Assembly (NCBI GenBank): GCA_033398695.1
Contig: CM065811.1
Span: forward strand, 117,847,501 to 117,911,500
Source of the DNA: Orobanche coerulescens
Taxonomy: Eukaryota; Streptophyta; Magnoliopsida; Lamiales; Orobanchaceae
Reading direction: 5' to 3'
DNA: 64,000 bases
The notes below the pieces were generated by a model. The model was not told the origin of the DNA, did not search any database, and saw only the letters and a program-made list of their open reading frames with translations. Shown piece after piece: positions 15,174-26,817 of this stretch. Position 1 is the stretch's first letter. Each line of letters opens with the position of its first letter. The translations under genes and the position numbers were made by a program.

Positions 15174-16265
15174 CTAATTCAACAGTAATGAAACATACTT
15201 CCTCAACTGGAAAACATGAAACACATTGTGCATCCGACTTAAAGTCGGTGGCAATGCTAGACGATAGGCCAGATAGCCTACATGTTCCAAAATATCGAAC
15301 GGTCCAATATACCTCGGGATCAACTTGCCTCTCTTCCCAAAACGAAAAACAGCTCGAGTAGGAGACACTTTCACTAGCACATGGTCACCAACCTCGAACT
15401 CAAGTGGTCGTCGACGGTTGTCTGCATAAGATTTTTGCTGGCTTTGAGCCGTTAACAAACGACTCCTAATCAGATCGATCTTCTCACGAGCTACTAACAA
15501 AATATCAGGTTCCATACCCAGAGATTCAGACAAGTCATCCAAACACAAAGGGGACCTACAACGACGGCTATGCAATGCCTCATAAGGTGCTATCTTAATC
15601 GAAGCATGCCAACTATTATTGTAGGTGAACTCCACCAAAGTTAGTTGGGCTTCCAATTGTCCTTCCAATCGAGAGCACACGCTATCAACATATCCTCCAG
15701 AGTTTGGATAGTCCTCTCAGACTGTCCATCGGTCTGAGGATGAAATGCCGTACTGAAGTTCAATTGTGTAACCATCACACGATGAACTAATTTCCATAAA
15801 TGTGACATGAATCCTCCGTCACAATTTGATACAATACTCTTGGGAGTATCATGTACCCTTACGATCTCTTTAATGAACAGCTGGGCCAACCTCTCGGGAC
15901 CCCACGTGTCTTTTATCTCCAAGAAGTGGGCTGATTTGTTCAGACGATCCACAATCACCCAAATCGTACTCATACCTCGGCGGCTCATAGGCAAGTTAAT
16001 GATAAAGTCCATCGATATGTCCTCTCATTTCCATTTAGGGATCGGGAGTGGTTTCAGCATACCTGCTGGTCGCTAATGCTCTATCTTAACCTGCTGACAT
16101 GTCAAACATCTCGAAACAAAATATGCAACTTCTCATTTCATATTACCTCATTGTTTCGAATCTTTATACATCTTGCTAGACCCCAGGTGAATGGAGTATG
16201 GGTAGCATGAGCCTCTCTCAGAATAGAGATTCTCAACTCTTCATCTGCTAGTACACATACTCGAA
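15174..16265 (-). pseudogene. pol: Element E integrase remnant
   Basis: On the minus strand it reads REAHAT (about 16215) and CLTCQQVK (about 16095), parts of the HHCC zinc domain, then the core from MDFIINLP (16012) through STAFHPQTDGQSERT to the C-terminal FHVFQLRKYV at 15194. The second catalytic motif is changed from DRDGRF (as in D) to NCDGGF. Frameshifts separate the pieces at about 15650-15680 and before 16012. The chromodomain present in D is missing because the sequence joins the LTR at 15193. Confidence 0.9.
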
Positions 16266-16499
16266 TCTTGAAACGTATCAGTCCGTCCTTGTGGATCACA
16301 AAACCAGGGGCTTTCCCCTGAGTTACTTCATTCCGAATCCTGGATAAGAATGGGTCCGTAACCTGCTTCGATCTGATTATATCTTAAAGGGACGACGAAA
16401 TCTCAAGTGTGCAAAGTTGCCCATGAACACACTGTAACCAAACTTCAATCCCCGACCTCATAAGTTCTAACGGTAATTCTCTTTGAACTGTCAAGCGGG

Positions 16500-17560
16500 C
16501 AAGCATTTACTCCTGCACTATCTTACGACTCAGGGCATCGGCAACCACATTTGCCTTCCCCAGATGGTAAAGGATCTCAATGTCATAATCCTTAATCAGC
16601 TCTAGCCACCTCATATGTCTCATGTTCAACTCCTTCTGAGTAAAAATATATTTCAGACTTTTGTGATCAGTAAAAATCTGACAGGTGACTCCATACAAGT
16701 AGTGGCGCCAAATCCTCAAAGCAAACATCATGGCTGCAAGATCCAAGTCGTGGGTTGGGTAGTTGACCTCATAGGGTCGTAATTGTCTTGATGCATAGGC
16801 AATCACTTTTTCATTCTGCATCAACACACATCCAAGTCCCTGTCTTGACGCGTCACTATACACCACGAATCCTTCGGTCCCTTGTGGTAAGACCAAAACT
16901 GGTGCCGAAATCAATCAACTTTTGAGTTTGTCAAAGCTTTGTTTATATGCCTCTGACCACGTATACTTCTTATCTTTCATCAACATATTAGTCAGCGGTT
17001 GAGCAATCTTGGAAAATCCTTCCACAACCCTTCTGTAATAGCCTGCTAGACCAAGGAAACTACGAACTTCTTTCACATTCTTTGGAGGTAGCCAATCTCG
17101 GATATCCTATGTCTTATGTGGGCCCATACTAACTCCATCAACTGATATCACATGCCCAATAAAAGTAACCTCATAAATCCAGAACTCGCATTTGGAAAAT
17201 TTTCCATAGAGTAGTTCTCGCCTCAGCGCACCGAGAACCTGGCGGAGATGGTACGCGTGCTCTTCAAGGTAACGGAAGTAAATCAAAATGCCATCAACGA
17301 AAACAACCACAAAATGATCCACATAATCAATGAAAACTCGATTAAGCAATTGCATGAACATTGTCGTTGCATTAGACGGTCCAAACGGCATCACCACAAA
17401 CTCATAATGCCCATAGCAAGTACGAAAAGCTGTCTTCGAAGTATCGGACTCTCGAATCCTCAATTAATGATAATTGGATCTTAAGTCGATCTTTAAAAAC
17501 ACAGTGGCGCCTTGGAGTTGATCCAACAAATCATCAATACGAGGCAACAGATATTTGTGC
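16500..17560 (-). pseudogene. pol: Element E reverse transcriptase and RNase H remnant
   Basis: RT begins within [13 protein letters not shown] (about 17520-17550); everything upstream in RT is deleted. The active site normally FIDD reads FVDG ([13 protein letters not shown] 17107-17463), so a catalytic Asp is lost. RNase H (16507-16914) keeps [15 protein letters not shown] and ADALSRK. A frameshifted 16915-17100 links the two. Confidence 0.9.
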
Positions 17561-18010
17561 TAATGATTCTCCCAACACGGCTGGGATTATCACCCTGAAA
17601 AAGGCACCCAAAAACCATCATCAGAAGTGACGGTCAGCATCCGCTTGTGGACGCTAAGTATGGCATTATGGCGATCCATCTAATCGATACACAAGATTAC
17701 ATCATCTTTAGGTAAATCGACCACAATCAAGTCTGACAACCACTCGCGGTCGTTTATACGAGTCGAACAGTTCTGAACTTCATGATTCCCAATAATTCTT
17801 CTACCATCGGGTAAACCAATCACATAAGGTTCACAATTAGTAACATGATCTAATTGCAAACGACTCAAACAAGAAGCAGATAAAAATGAGCGTGAAGCAC
17901 CAGTATAAAAAAGAACACGTACATGCTGAGAGTGGATCTCTAGTGTACCTGTGATCATGCTGGCTTCGGGATCGTTGGCCTTCTTCATTTCATAGATTCT
18001 GGGTTTTTCA
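17561..18010 (-). pseudogene. pol: Element E protease remnant
   Basis: The retropepsin-like protease reads VLFYTGASRSFLSAS, where the active-site Asp of DTG is Tyr. It is followed by CEPYVIGLPDGRRIIGN and IVVDLPKDDVIL, which align with D (45750-45930). It ends at the pol deletion near 17560. Confidence 0.85.
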
Positions 18011-19246
18011 GCTCTGGTACCAGATGTACTTGACTTCTACGGCCAATTCATCTGCCCCTGTAGGGTGGTGGGAGGCAGACGGAGGTTCCCTATCATGAAC
18101 TAAAGACTAAACTGGAGCATGAGAGGCTACTGGAGTACGTCCAGGCACACCTCTGCAAAAACGAGCACGATGCCCAGTAATCCCACAAGTATGGCATGCA
18201 ACAGCCGGCTCCAGACATTTGGAGTTGACGTGCCCCTGATCTCCACAGTTAAAACACACAATAGATGAGCTGGCCACTCAAGAATGCGAACCTGTCAGTT
18301 TTGACGCCACAGGTGGCTACTCGAAAAAAGTCAGTACGGATTGTGGCTTCCTGAACATTTCTCGGTTACAATCAGCCTGGTTCTGATTCCTTGCTCTCTT
18401 ATTAGTGGACTGCGGCTGCTTCTTGAAAATCTATTTCACAGTAAGTTCATACTCAAGAGCTCTCTCGATGAATTCCGGTAGAGTCGTGCAGTGGTGATTA
18501 AGTAACTGCATTCTCATCCGGGGTTTAAGCCTCTTAAGAAAATACTTGATCTTATCAGCTTCCGTTCGAACAATTGACGAGGCAAACGGAAGAAATGCCT
18601 GAAATTTCTCGGCAATTGATAACACATCATCATCCTTAGACGGGTCTGGGATCAGCAACTCTGATAGCTTGGCCTCATGGATTGGAGCTAGATAATAATG
18701 ATCCAACATGAGGTTCTTGAATTCCTCCCAATTACATACGCCATCAGCTGGTCTCACCGAAAGCCACCATGTATGGGCGCTCTTACTAAGGTAGTAAGCT
18801 GTCACGGAGACTCGATTCTCTTCCGAACATTCAACCATATCGAACAACTTCTTGAAATGCTCGATCCAGTGCACAATATCAGTAGGCTCGGAGGAGCCTT
18901 CAAAAGTCGGAGGTCGCTGACGAGAGATGTCGCTAATAATCCAACTCACGGTTCCGCCGTGCACTGGAGGCGGTGGCTGAGGTCCCTGCTGCTGGCCAGT
19001 AGTAGCAGCTCTCTACATAGTTTTTATCATTTAACCCATCTGGGTCATCATGCCCTGCATAATAACATAAGGGTCTACGTGCGCACCCTCATACCGTTCG
19101 GTGTGGTGTGACTAGTTCCTAGTAGGCGAATCACTACCTGCTGAGCTTTGATCCACATTCAAACGTGTATTAGCTCGTGGCCTCGGGATTCGGTCCCTTC
19201 TGCGGCCTCGACCCCTTACCACAACCTCTCAAATTTCTATCCATAC
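18011..19246 (-). pseudogene. gag: Element E gag remnant
   Basis: The capsid part (18431-18964) has PTFEGSSEPTDIVHWIEHF, then AKLSELLIPDPSKDDDV, a close match to D gag. Two CCHC zinc knuckles, CFNCGDQGHVNSKC and CHTCGITGHRARFC, are readable at about 18150-18260 in another frame. A possible start is the ATG at about 19242, but the N part is broken by stops. Confidence 0.85.
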
Positions 19247-19675
19247 TGAAAGAATCAAACAATAATCATAAGCACAGTTCATGACCGCCTTTACGGCCAA
19301 TCTCAAATTCACGCTAAGTTAATAGCAATAATGAAACTACATATTCAACAAAATAGTTCATCATGAATTATCGGCACTACAAGTGCTACACAAAATATCA
19401 TATCGACACCAAGTCGAAACAAATCAATCACATAATTAATCTAAAATTTTCCTCGGAATATCAATAAGATAAATTCCGCCACAAATCCCTCGGAATATCA
19501 AGATCAACAAAAAAGATCAATTCCGCCATTAACATCTCGCCAGTAATTAAATCATGGCACATAAGTAACATACCATATTTGGATCGTAGGGTCAGGCGCT
19601 TGCACAGGTCACACATAACGCGAAGATTTCTTGATACTAGTTCAATCCATGAAACGACTCTATGATACCATATTC
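19247..19675 (-). other. Element E leader with primer binding site
   Basis: This is the untranslated leader between gag and the LTR. The primer site TGGTATCATAGA (minus strand, 19659-19670) lies 6 bp from the LTR copy at 19676 and resembles the initiator-Met tRNA complement TGGTATCAGAGC. The 185 bp at 19491-19675 are repeated at 20311-20495. Confidence 0.75.
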
Positions 19676-20310
19676 TGTAACACCCCAAATATGGCGGCTA
19701 TTACAGTACCATGGACCCCACACTGGGACCCACCAAGCGATACCAAAACATAAATTAATCATATCATAATTTGTGGTAACGAACCACAAGATAATAATCA
19801 TTACCCCGATTAGGAGTTTACACATCGTACGGCTAATAACATCATAATATACAGGATCCAATAACAGTATAAACCATATGAAGATGGAATACACTCAAAA
19901 TAATAATACAACCGACAAGAGTTTATATAAAATAGAAAATTAAAATTACACGATTTTAAGCATAACCGAACAACAAACGACTTGGGCCCCCCGAACTAGT
20001 ATCCTTCAACCCCTTCGCCGTCACCATGCTCTTCCCGTGCCTTGCCTCGACCTAAAATACAACACAAGTATTTCACCCAAACCACAGGGTCAGATATACA
20101 TGATAATAATTCTCAAGACATCATACAATTCACATATATAGGGTCTCAAGGAAACAACCCGACCATTGAACATACCTCTCGGGCGTAAGAACAACTAATC
20201 GCAAACCGTCGGACATACCCAAGCATACATGGAATATGAACTACCAATTAATATGGCTCAAGGCAGACAGTACGCCCGATCTGAAAATGTGTACGTGCCC
20301 ATGTCCACCC
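19676..20310 (-). repeat. Partial LTR copy inside element E (tandem duplication)
   Basis: It starts TGTAACACCCCAAATATGGC and matches the first 635 bp of the LTR at 20496, then stops abruptly at CATGTCCACCC and joins leader sequence. It forms part of an 820-bp tandem duplication (19491-20310 and 20311-21130) of leader plus LTR 3' end. Confidence 0.85.
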
Positions 20311-20495
20311 CGGAATATCAAGATCAACACAAAAGATCAGTTCCGCCATTAACATCTCGCCAGTAATTAAATCATGGCACATAAGTAACATACCGTATTT
20401 GGCTCGTAGGGTCAGACGCTTGCACAGGTCACACATAACGTGAAGGTTTCTTGATACTAGTTCAATCCACGAAACGACTCTATGATACCATCTTC
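20311..20495 (-). repeat. Second copy of E leader and primer site
   Basis: This copy is 185 bp long, the same length as 19491-19675, with scattered substitutions. It has its own primer site TGGTATCATAGA at 20479-20490. Confidence 0.85.
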
Positions 20496-23094
20496 TGTAA
20501 CACCGCAAATATGGCGGCTATTACAGTACCATGGACCCCACACTGGGACCCACCAGGCAATACCAAAGCATAAATTAATCATATCATAATTTGTGGTACT
20601 GAACCACAAGATAATAATCATTACCCCAATTAGGAGTTTACACATCGTACGGCTAATAGCCTCATAATACACAGGATACAATACCAGTATAAACCATATG
20701 AAGATGGAATACACTCAAAATAACAATACAACCGACAAGACTTTATATAAAATGGAAAAGTGAAATTATATGGTTTTAAGCATAACCGAACAACAAACGG
20801 CTTGGGCCTTCCAAACTAGTATCCTTCAAACCCTCTGCCGTCACCGTGCTCTTCCCGTGCCTTGGACTTGCCTCGACCTAAAATACAACACAAGTATTTT
20901 GCCCAAACCACAGGGTCAGATATATGTGATAATAATTCCTAAGACATTATACAATTCACTTATACTGGATCTCAAGGAAACAACCTGACCACTGAACATA
21001 CCCATCGGCATATGAACAACCAGTCGCAAACTGTCCGACATACCCAATCATACATAGAATATGAACGACCAATCAATATGGCTCAAGACGTACATCACAG
21101 TATGCCCAATCCGGAAATATGTCCATGCACATGTCCACCCTGTATACGGATTCCAGGATATACATGGGACAATGTACCTAATTAGCCTCACGACTACGTC
21201 TCGTGTGCATAGTCCAATATGGAAGCATTAACGCATAACCATATGTGTCTGGCTAAAAGTCCTACACATAACCAATGTCACGATACAACATGACAATGAA
21301 ACTCAATAAATCACACATCCAACCAAGAATCAAAAAACTCAACGAAGTGACAATAATGATCAACGAGACTAGTGATACAAAGATAGTGAACTTGAATACA
21401 TTCCCATAATGAAACTGTAACCACGATCAAGAACAACACCACATTATGAATCACAAATTCATAAAGCATTACACATACATAAAATGTATAATGTTTCACA
21501 AGAATTCAATAATCACTATAACAAAGAAGATAACTTGCCTCAATTGCGTAGACGAAAATAGTCCTTCTTCGAACAAATGAATGGATGGCTTCCCCGACTA
21601 ACGACACTCACTCGAACAAGCAACCTTGAATGAAATGTAACTCATTCAAAAACACATTCATACAATATCGATATTGAATTCATAGGAAACGACACCCGTA
21701 ATTTTACCCGAATAGTCTAAACTATCCCAATAGTCATTAAAGTCCTAATTCATGAACTTTATTACCCTCAAATTATTTCTATGATCGGATCAAGCTTAAG
21801 ATTTTCTCTAATATTCTTGTTATTATATTAAATAAGAATTTATCAAAAACAACTCCAATTATTCATCTCGTTATGTAAATGTCATCTTATATAGTCGTAA
21901 TCCTCTTAAGAACAATATCTACATTCGATCATGATGTTCTAGAGAATCAAACTTTATTCAATTCATCAAGTTTATATTGAGTATATCAAAATCATAAGGG
22001 TTATCTCATAACTCATTATCTTTCATTGAATTAGCTAAACCTTCCAAAAACATGGTTATATCATCTAGAAATGTCCAAGCATTAAGAGCATGCTTAATTA
22101 TAACTTATAATCATCAGGTTCATATAACATCTTATTAACAATCAACAGTAACCAAGTTATCTTTCAATATTTCATCAATTCAAGAAGTAATAGATAATAA
22201 CATCATCATGTTATTCACTAATTGTCTATAATCTACATAGTCAACATGTTATACTTGATTAGTTTAACATCATATGAAAAAATCATCACTGGTATCATTA
22301 TCATTACGAAATTAACAGAAGTTAATCAATGAACCTCTTGAAAATGATGAACAACTCCAAAGACTTCAAGAACACTCTCCAATCCTCCAATCACTAAGCT
22401 ACAATCCAAGTTACGAAGCTCCAAAACAAGATGAAAGGGGTAAACTCGACTTAGGAAGGCAGAGGAATGATTTATAGGGAGGATAGTTGAGTTTGGTTCG
22501 TGCAAAAATGAAAGACAGGACATGTATTTTATAATCTGTATTTTACATAACGTAAGCTACCGGCAAGGTTAACGTACGTTAGAACACATGAGTGTTACAT
22601 ACATAACGATCCTACAGAAGCTACTGCCTCAACACCCACACACCCTTACGTACGTTGCCAAAAAGGACGTACGTAAGCTCACCTGCATTACATACGCTAC
22701 AACACAACCATTACGTACGTAATGCCCGTTGACTTGGCTATCTCGATCAAGCCAAAAAGCCTGGTCATGCATAGCCCTACACACAGAAAGTCAAGATGCG
22801 ATCTGATTCTTTATATTATGTACGTAACCCATGACACTTTACATATGCAAAGGAACACTCTTAATGTACGCTAAGCTACAATGGTAGCATGCGTTAAGTA
22901 CCAATGACATAGTCAAAAATGCAATTCTCCATACAACATCTAACAATCAAACATAGTGCGAAAGACAATTATAATTAATTCAATTCTAGTATATCTCAAC
23001 ATTATAATCATTACACTAAATGTAAACATGATACGATGATACCCGAATCATCCGAGTAATTCAATAGTAATGAAAAATTACATTCGGATATTAC
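20496..23094 (-). repeat. 5' LTR of element E (right), complete
   Basis: It starts TGTAACACCGCAAATATGGC and ends TTCGGATATTACA at 23094, next to the TSD AAATG. It is about 2.6 kb long. It shares the TATA (22470-22476), the palindrome array (22548-22895) and the acceptor-like AG (20878) with the left LTR. Confidence 0.9.
22548..22895. repeat. Palindrome array, ACGTACGT type (E right LTR)
   Basis: This array is equivalent to 14649-15014, with sites such as TTACGTACGTAA and ATGTACGCTA. It is shorter by about 20 bp because at least one site present on the left is missing. Confidence 0.8.
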
Positions 23095-23738
23095 AAAATG
23101 AAACACAATTCATCAAAAATAATGCCCTAAAATCAAATCTTACAGTACAACAATCCCTTACCCTTGATGAGGTAACCCAAATAGTTCTGAATAATCTATT
23201 CCAATCACTTAGAATGATTAACAAACTCTATGTAAACATTCTTCAAGAGTTTACAATTATAACCCATTAAAATCATTATGAACTCCCCCCAAATTACTAT
23301 TCAAACCTGATGAACAACCCAACTAACATCACAAACCCAAAACAAAATCGTAATCCAAGATTATATCAACTCATAGTCGAACTCTTTATGTTCAAAATTC
23401 ATATTCGAGATGTTCTTCAAAGCAAATCCAAAAGTTCAATAAACTGATCATATCCATCTCATATATATAAACACATATATATCATTGTTATAACCTCAAG
23501 AACATCACAATTCATTCTAAAATAAAATCTAAGTTAATTAAAGAACAATTATCTCTCGGAGGGTGGGGTAAAAAACAATGGTTGAATCCAGTCCCAATCA
23601 CTTTCCAAGCTTAATAATCATGATATACGATGAATCCCACAAACCCTCAAGTTTTTTAACTTAGAACTCTCTCCAAAATCTCTCTCTCGGACGAAATAAG
23701 TGGAAGTGATAAAATAACCTCAAAAAATTGATCTGCAG

Positions 23739-23745
23739 TTATATA
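23739..23745 (-). promoter_or_regulatory. Possible TATA box of LTR F
   Basis: On the minus strand the sequence reads CATATATAACTG. It lies about 35 bp downstream of the palindrome array in sense direction, as in the other families. Confidence 0.45.
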
Positions 23746-23780
23746 TGCTGTCAATAGATAAAACCGTAATTCCACTATGG

Positions 23781-24292
23781 TATGGCCATAACACAACAAA
23801 CATACGGCCATATCAACCATCATACGGCCATACAATAACCAACTCGCCTCCACTTAAACTCGAAGTCAACGACCATACGGTCGTACCTCAGCCGTATGGC
23901 ATTAACATCTACATGCACGACGGTATCATCCCCATATGACTGTAACTTACGTATGTTGAAAATGTTGTAGCCAAATTCTCCCATGCATACGGTCGTAACA
24001 TCACCAAATACGCCCGTACTTTCGTCATGTATGGCCATAACATTCTTTTGTACGACCGTACTAGCAGCTCGAAGTACAAAAGACGATCACTCCCGGTAGA
24101 TCTCAGTACTCCACATACGGGCACATTATCTACGGCCATAACTTTCAGTTATACGACTGTAAACCAACATATATTACCATACAATATTCTTGTTGGAACT
24201 AAAATATGAACATTCATGATACAGCCGTACCCCAAGTTTATATGGTCATAACTCTTACATACGACCGTGATGTTCTCCTCATACAGTCATAA
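23781..24292. repeat. Palindrome array, TACGGCCGTA type (LTR F)
   Basis: About 18 degenerate sites of the form ATACGGCCGTAT or TATGGCCATA (for example CATACGGCCATA, CATACGGTCGTA, TACGACCGTA) occur with irregular spacing. Many show C-to-T type changes of the GGCC or CG core. Confidence 0.75.
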
Positions 24293-24448
24293 CTGGACTG
24301 AAAGAAAACATCTGGAATTCTCAGTTCCAAACACAAAAATGAGTACGAACAATAGTTAATCCACCAAAATCTCAAAGGATGGTTTTGTTATATACGAATA
24401 TGTACAGTACAACTACTAAAAATAAAAGATTTCCCTCCGGATATTACA

Positions 24449-24462
24449 TACTCCCCCTAAAG
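24449..24462 (-). other. PPT of element F
   Basis: On the minus strand the run TTTAGGGGGAGTA ends directly at the LTR terminus TGTAATATCC. Confidence 0.65.
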
Positions 24463-25299
24463 AAGTTTAGTCCTTAAAAACTAGGGGCAACTAACCCGGA
24501 CGTTGGAAAGATCACAAAACTAAATTCTTCATAATGCCACAACAAGCGAACCATCTAATACGAATAACTAGACTAATCACTCGAGTCTGCGTATTCTTAT
24601 CTACAGGAAGCCCATAATCACAACATAATGCACTCATCCCGACATGATATCAGTTGAATCATGTATCCTCCATTTAGAGCTCGTTCAAGAAGCCACACCA
24701 CCCGTATGAATTGTAACCCCGACGTAAACATCCCCAAGGAGACGCTCATTGAACATGGATACAATCATCTGTGTATGCTCCCCCATCATTGTCAACATCA
24801 GGAGTGCCATGCAATGGCTGACTCACGCGGTATACTGATATCCATGATACATATTTCCCTGGAACACATCCATTGCATGCACAAGTTCTCACAACTCGGC
24901 AACAAAATCATAACCATGTTCTACCCAGACTGTCTCAAAATCTCGTGCCAGGACATAAATAACAACATGATTTCCAACACATGAATAATCTTAAACCCCA
25001 TGGTTCACACAATACTTTTAGTGTCATATAGATCAACAATAAACGGTTCACAATTGGCAATATAACCTATGCCAGGATAGCTATGCTTAGATCTGAAATA
25101 CATGAACAAAATATATTAACACACAAAAGGAAATGCACAACTCGAGACTACATCTCAAATGTATCCCGTATTAATATCCTCTAGATCATCGATCTCCTCC
25201 ATCTCATATATTCGAGGTAGATCCAAAAAGAGAGACATAAATCTTCATATCTCTTGAAGATAAACGACCCCATAATTATCACAATGATCATGTCAATGT
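24463..25299 (-). pseudogene. Decayed interior of element F (gag-protease traces)
   Basis: The first bases (AGTCCTTAAAAAC...) fit the sequence that precedes a PPT. Around 25030-25060 the plus strand reads AACGGTTCACAATTGGCAATA, which resembles the protease region of E (AAGGTTCACAATTAGTAACA at 17825). The stretch near 25200-25215 (CATCTCATATATTCGAGGT) resembles the gag-protease junction of E. No ORF survives, and most of pol must be deleted. Assignment is tentative. Confidence 0.4.
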
Positions 25300-25765
25300 C
25301 CATATATCAATAACAACCTCAATAATCAAACCGACTCGATAACAAGGATCATATCATGCTAAATCTAGAATTCAACCTAGTATCATGATTCATCTCATCT
25401 AAATCGACCAATATAATTTCCAAGATTCAGAAATCCCTCTTAAATCGGGTTAAACGAATCAACATCCTTACAGTATGAAGAATCTTAACTAACATCCGAA
25501 ACTCTTATCAAAATTCCATTGAATCTCATATAACATCATCATATGATTATCCAACATGCTCCTTACATGAAATCATCCAAGAAAAACGAACCATTGACAA
25601 AGGAATACGAAGATTACCTGGTTTAGACGAACCAAAAAGAAGAACACTAGAACTCCATCCAAAGAATCATGAACAACTTGAAGAACAAGGCTTGAATCCA
25701 AGCTCTCAATCTAATGTTGTTAAAGATTATCATTATATAGTGTTTGGGAACCTCAAATATATCCC

Positions 25766-25768
<3 letters not shown>

Positions 25769-25818
<50 letters not shown>
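25769..25818. repeat. (TC)n microsatellite
   Basis: A near-pure TC repeat of about 50 bp lies in the C-family LTR. The C copies have only a short CTCTCTCTATCG run here. Confidence 0.95.
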
Positions 25819-25819
<1 letters not shown>

Positions 25820-25865
25820 ACTGAAAAAAGAAAAAATGACGAAATGCTTCTCAGCACCCTTCTGT

Positions 25866-25876
25866 CCCCTTTTATA
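25866..25876 (-). promoter_or_regulatory. TATA box of C-family LTR fragment
   Basis: On the minus strand the sequence is TATAAAAGGGG, 10 bp downstream of the first palindrome (25887-25900). C itself has TATATAAGGGG at the same place. Confidence 0.6.
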
Positions 25877-25886
25877 ATATTCATTA

Positions 25887-26512
25887 TTAGCGTGCGCTAA
25901 CATCTCATGTTTAGCGTGCGCTACCGCCTTAGCGTGCGCTAACTGACTTTGTTAGCGTGGCGCTATCGGGCCTGCAGGCTACCGCCTCGCTCAGAACTAG
26001 CTTACGACGTAATGCCCATGCATTAACGCACGTAAACATCTCGCTTAGCGACGCAAGTCATTTACCTTAGCGCGCTATCCGAAGTTGACTTGCTACAAGC
26101 ACATACCTACCACTCGTGCCCCCACATGCCGAAAGCATCCGCGATTATCGGGATTCCTTTGACCGATCTGGAATTAGCGTGCGCTAACCATACGGTTTAG
26201 CGTGCGCTAGCCCTACATGACAAACACCCACTGACCTTATCTGGACACGCGTCGCAAGTGGCCGGGTCCACCCGCCGAAAGCTAAGATTCCATTATTGGC
26301 GATCTGATGTTAGCGTGCGCTAACCAACATACGTTAGCGTGCGCTAACTGAATATAAAAATTAACACAGGCCTACGCCGGCCACCTTCCTAACTAACCCA
26401 GCAAGTCGTTACGTACGTTAGGGGTCCTCCTTAGCGTACGTAACCGAACCTCTTAGCGTACGCTATCAATACTTCGTAGCGTGCGCTACCTGTACCCAGT
26501 AGCGTGCGCTAA
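25887..26512. repeat. Palindrome array, TTAGCGTGCGCTAA type (C-family fragment)
   Basis: More than 15 sites of TTAGCGTGCGCTAA or close variants, mixed with TTACGTACGTTA and TTAGCGTACGTAA forms, lie at irregular spacing in this 0.6-kb stretch. Unrelated sequence separates them. Confidence 0.85.
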
Positions 26513-26817
26513 TGAACACTTAGCCATTTTCCGCAATTTTTGTCCAACATCTTGACGTACCAAAAACGAACATATGACACACTGAACACAAACACTGAAT
26601 CCAATAATATTCTTATACGATATACTCTATATAGAAAGTACGATAACCTGATACACGATATCCTCAAATGTAACTGTCGACCAGATACGACAATTATACC
26701 GATACTGACATCTCAGTCCTTTATATATTCTATCCCTACTGTACAGATTCCACGCTGTACAATATAACTTGGATAAAATAATATCAAACAACAGTATTAG
26801 AAATTCCAGATATTACA

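Larger units (their letters stand above)
12624..15193 (-). repeat. 3' LTR of element E (left), sense 5' end truncated
   Basis: It starts TGTAACACCCCAAATATGGC, as the right LTR does. It matches the right LTR up to GTAATGAAA at 15193 and then runs straight into integrase sequence, so the last about 18 bp of the LTR, the PPT and the pol 3' end are deleted. It has a predicted TATA at 14571 and an ACGTACGT-type palindrome array at 14649-15014. Confidence 0.9.
12624..23094 (-). mobile_element. Element E: decayed chromovirus-like Gypsy retrotransposon
   Basis: This is a minus-strand element with two LTRs, gag-pol order gag, protease, RT, RNase H, integrase, and perfect 5-bp TSDs AAATG (12619-12623, 23095-23099). 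Its sequence is close to D in gag, protease and integrase, so it is of the same Tekay-like type. It has lost the integrase C-terminus/chromodomain and PPT at the left LTR junction and about 0.4 kb inside pol, and carries a tandem duplication at its 5' end. Many stops and frameshifts make it non-functional. Confidence 0.93.
23095..24448 (-). mobile_element. Gypsy LTR F, right piece
   Basis: It continues LTR F after element E and ends CTCCGGATATTACA at 24448. A PPT follows on the minus strand (AGGGGGAGTA), so this is the sense 5' end of a 3' LTR. A (TA)-type TATA and a palindrome array lie inside. Confidence 0.75.
25300..26817 (-). mobile_element. LTR fragment of the C family
   Basis: It matches the right third of the C LTR (53700-55044), starting at about AATCAAACCGACTCGATAACA and ending TTCCAGATATTACA at 26817. 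The order of blocks is the same: a promoter-proximal region, TATA, TTAGCGTGCGCTAA array, then the sense 5' LTR terminus. A (TC)n tract at 25769-25818 is inserted or expanded relative to C. Confidence 0.8.
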
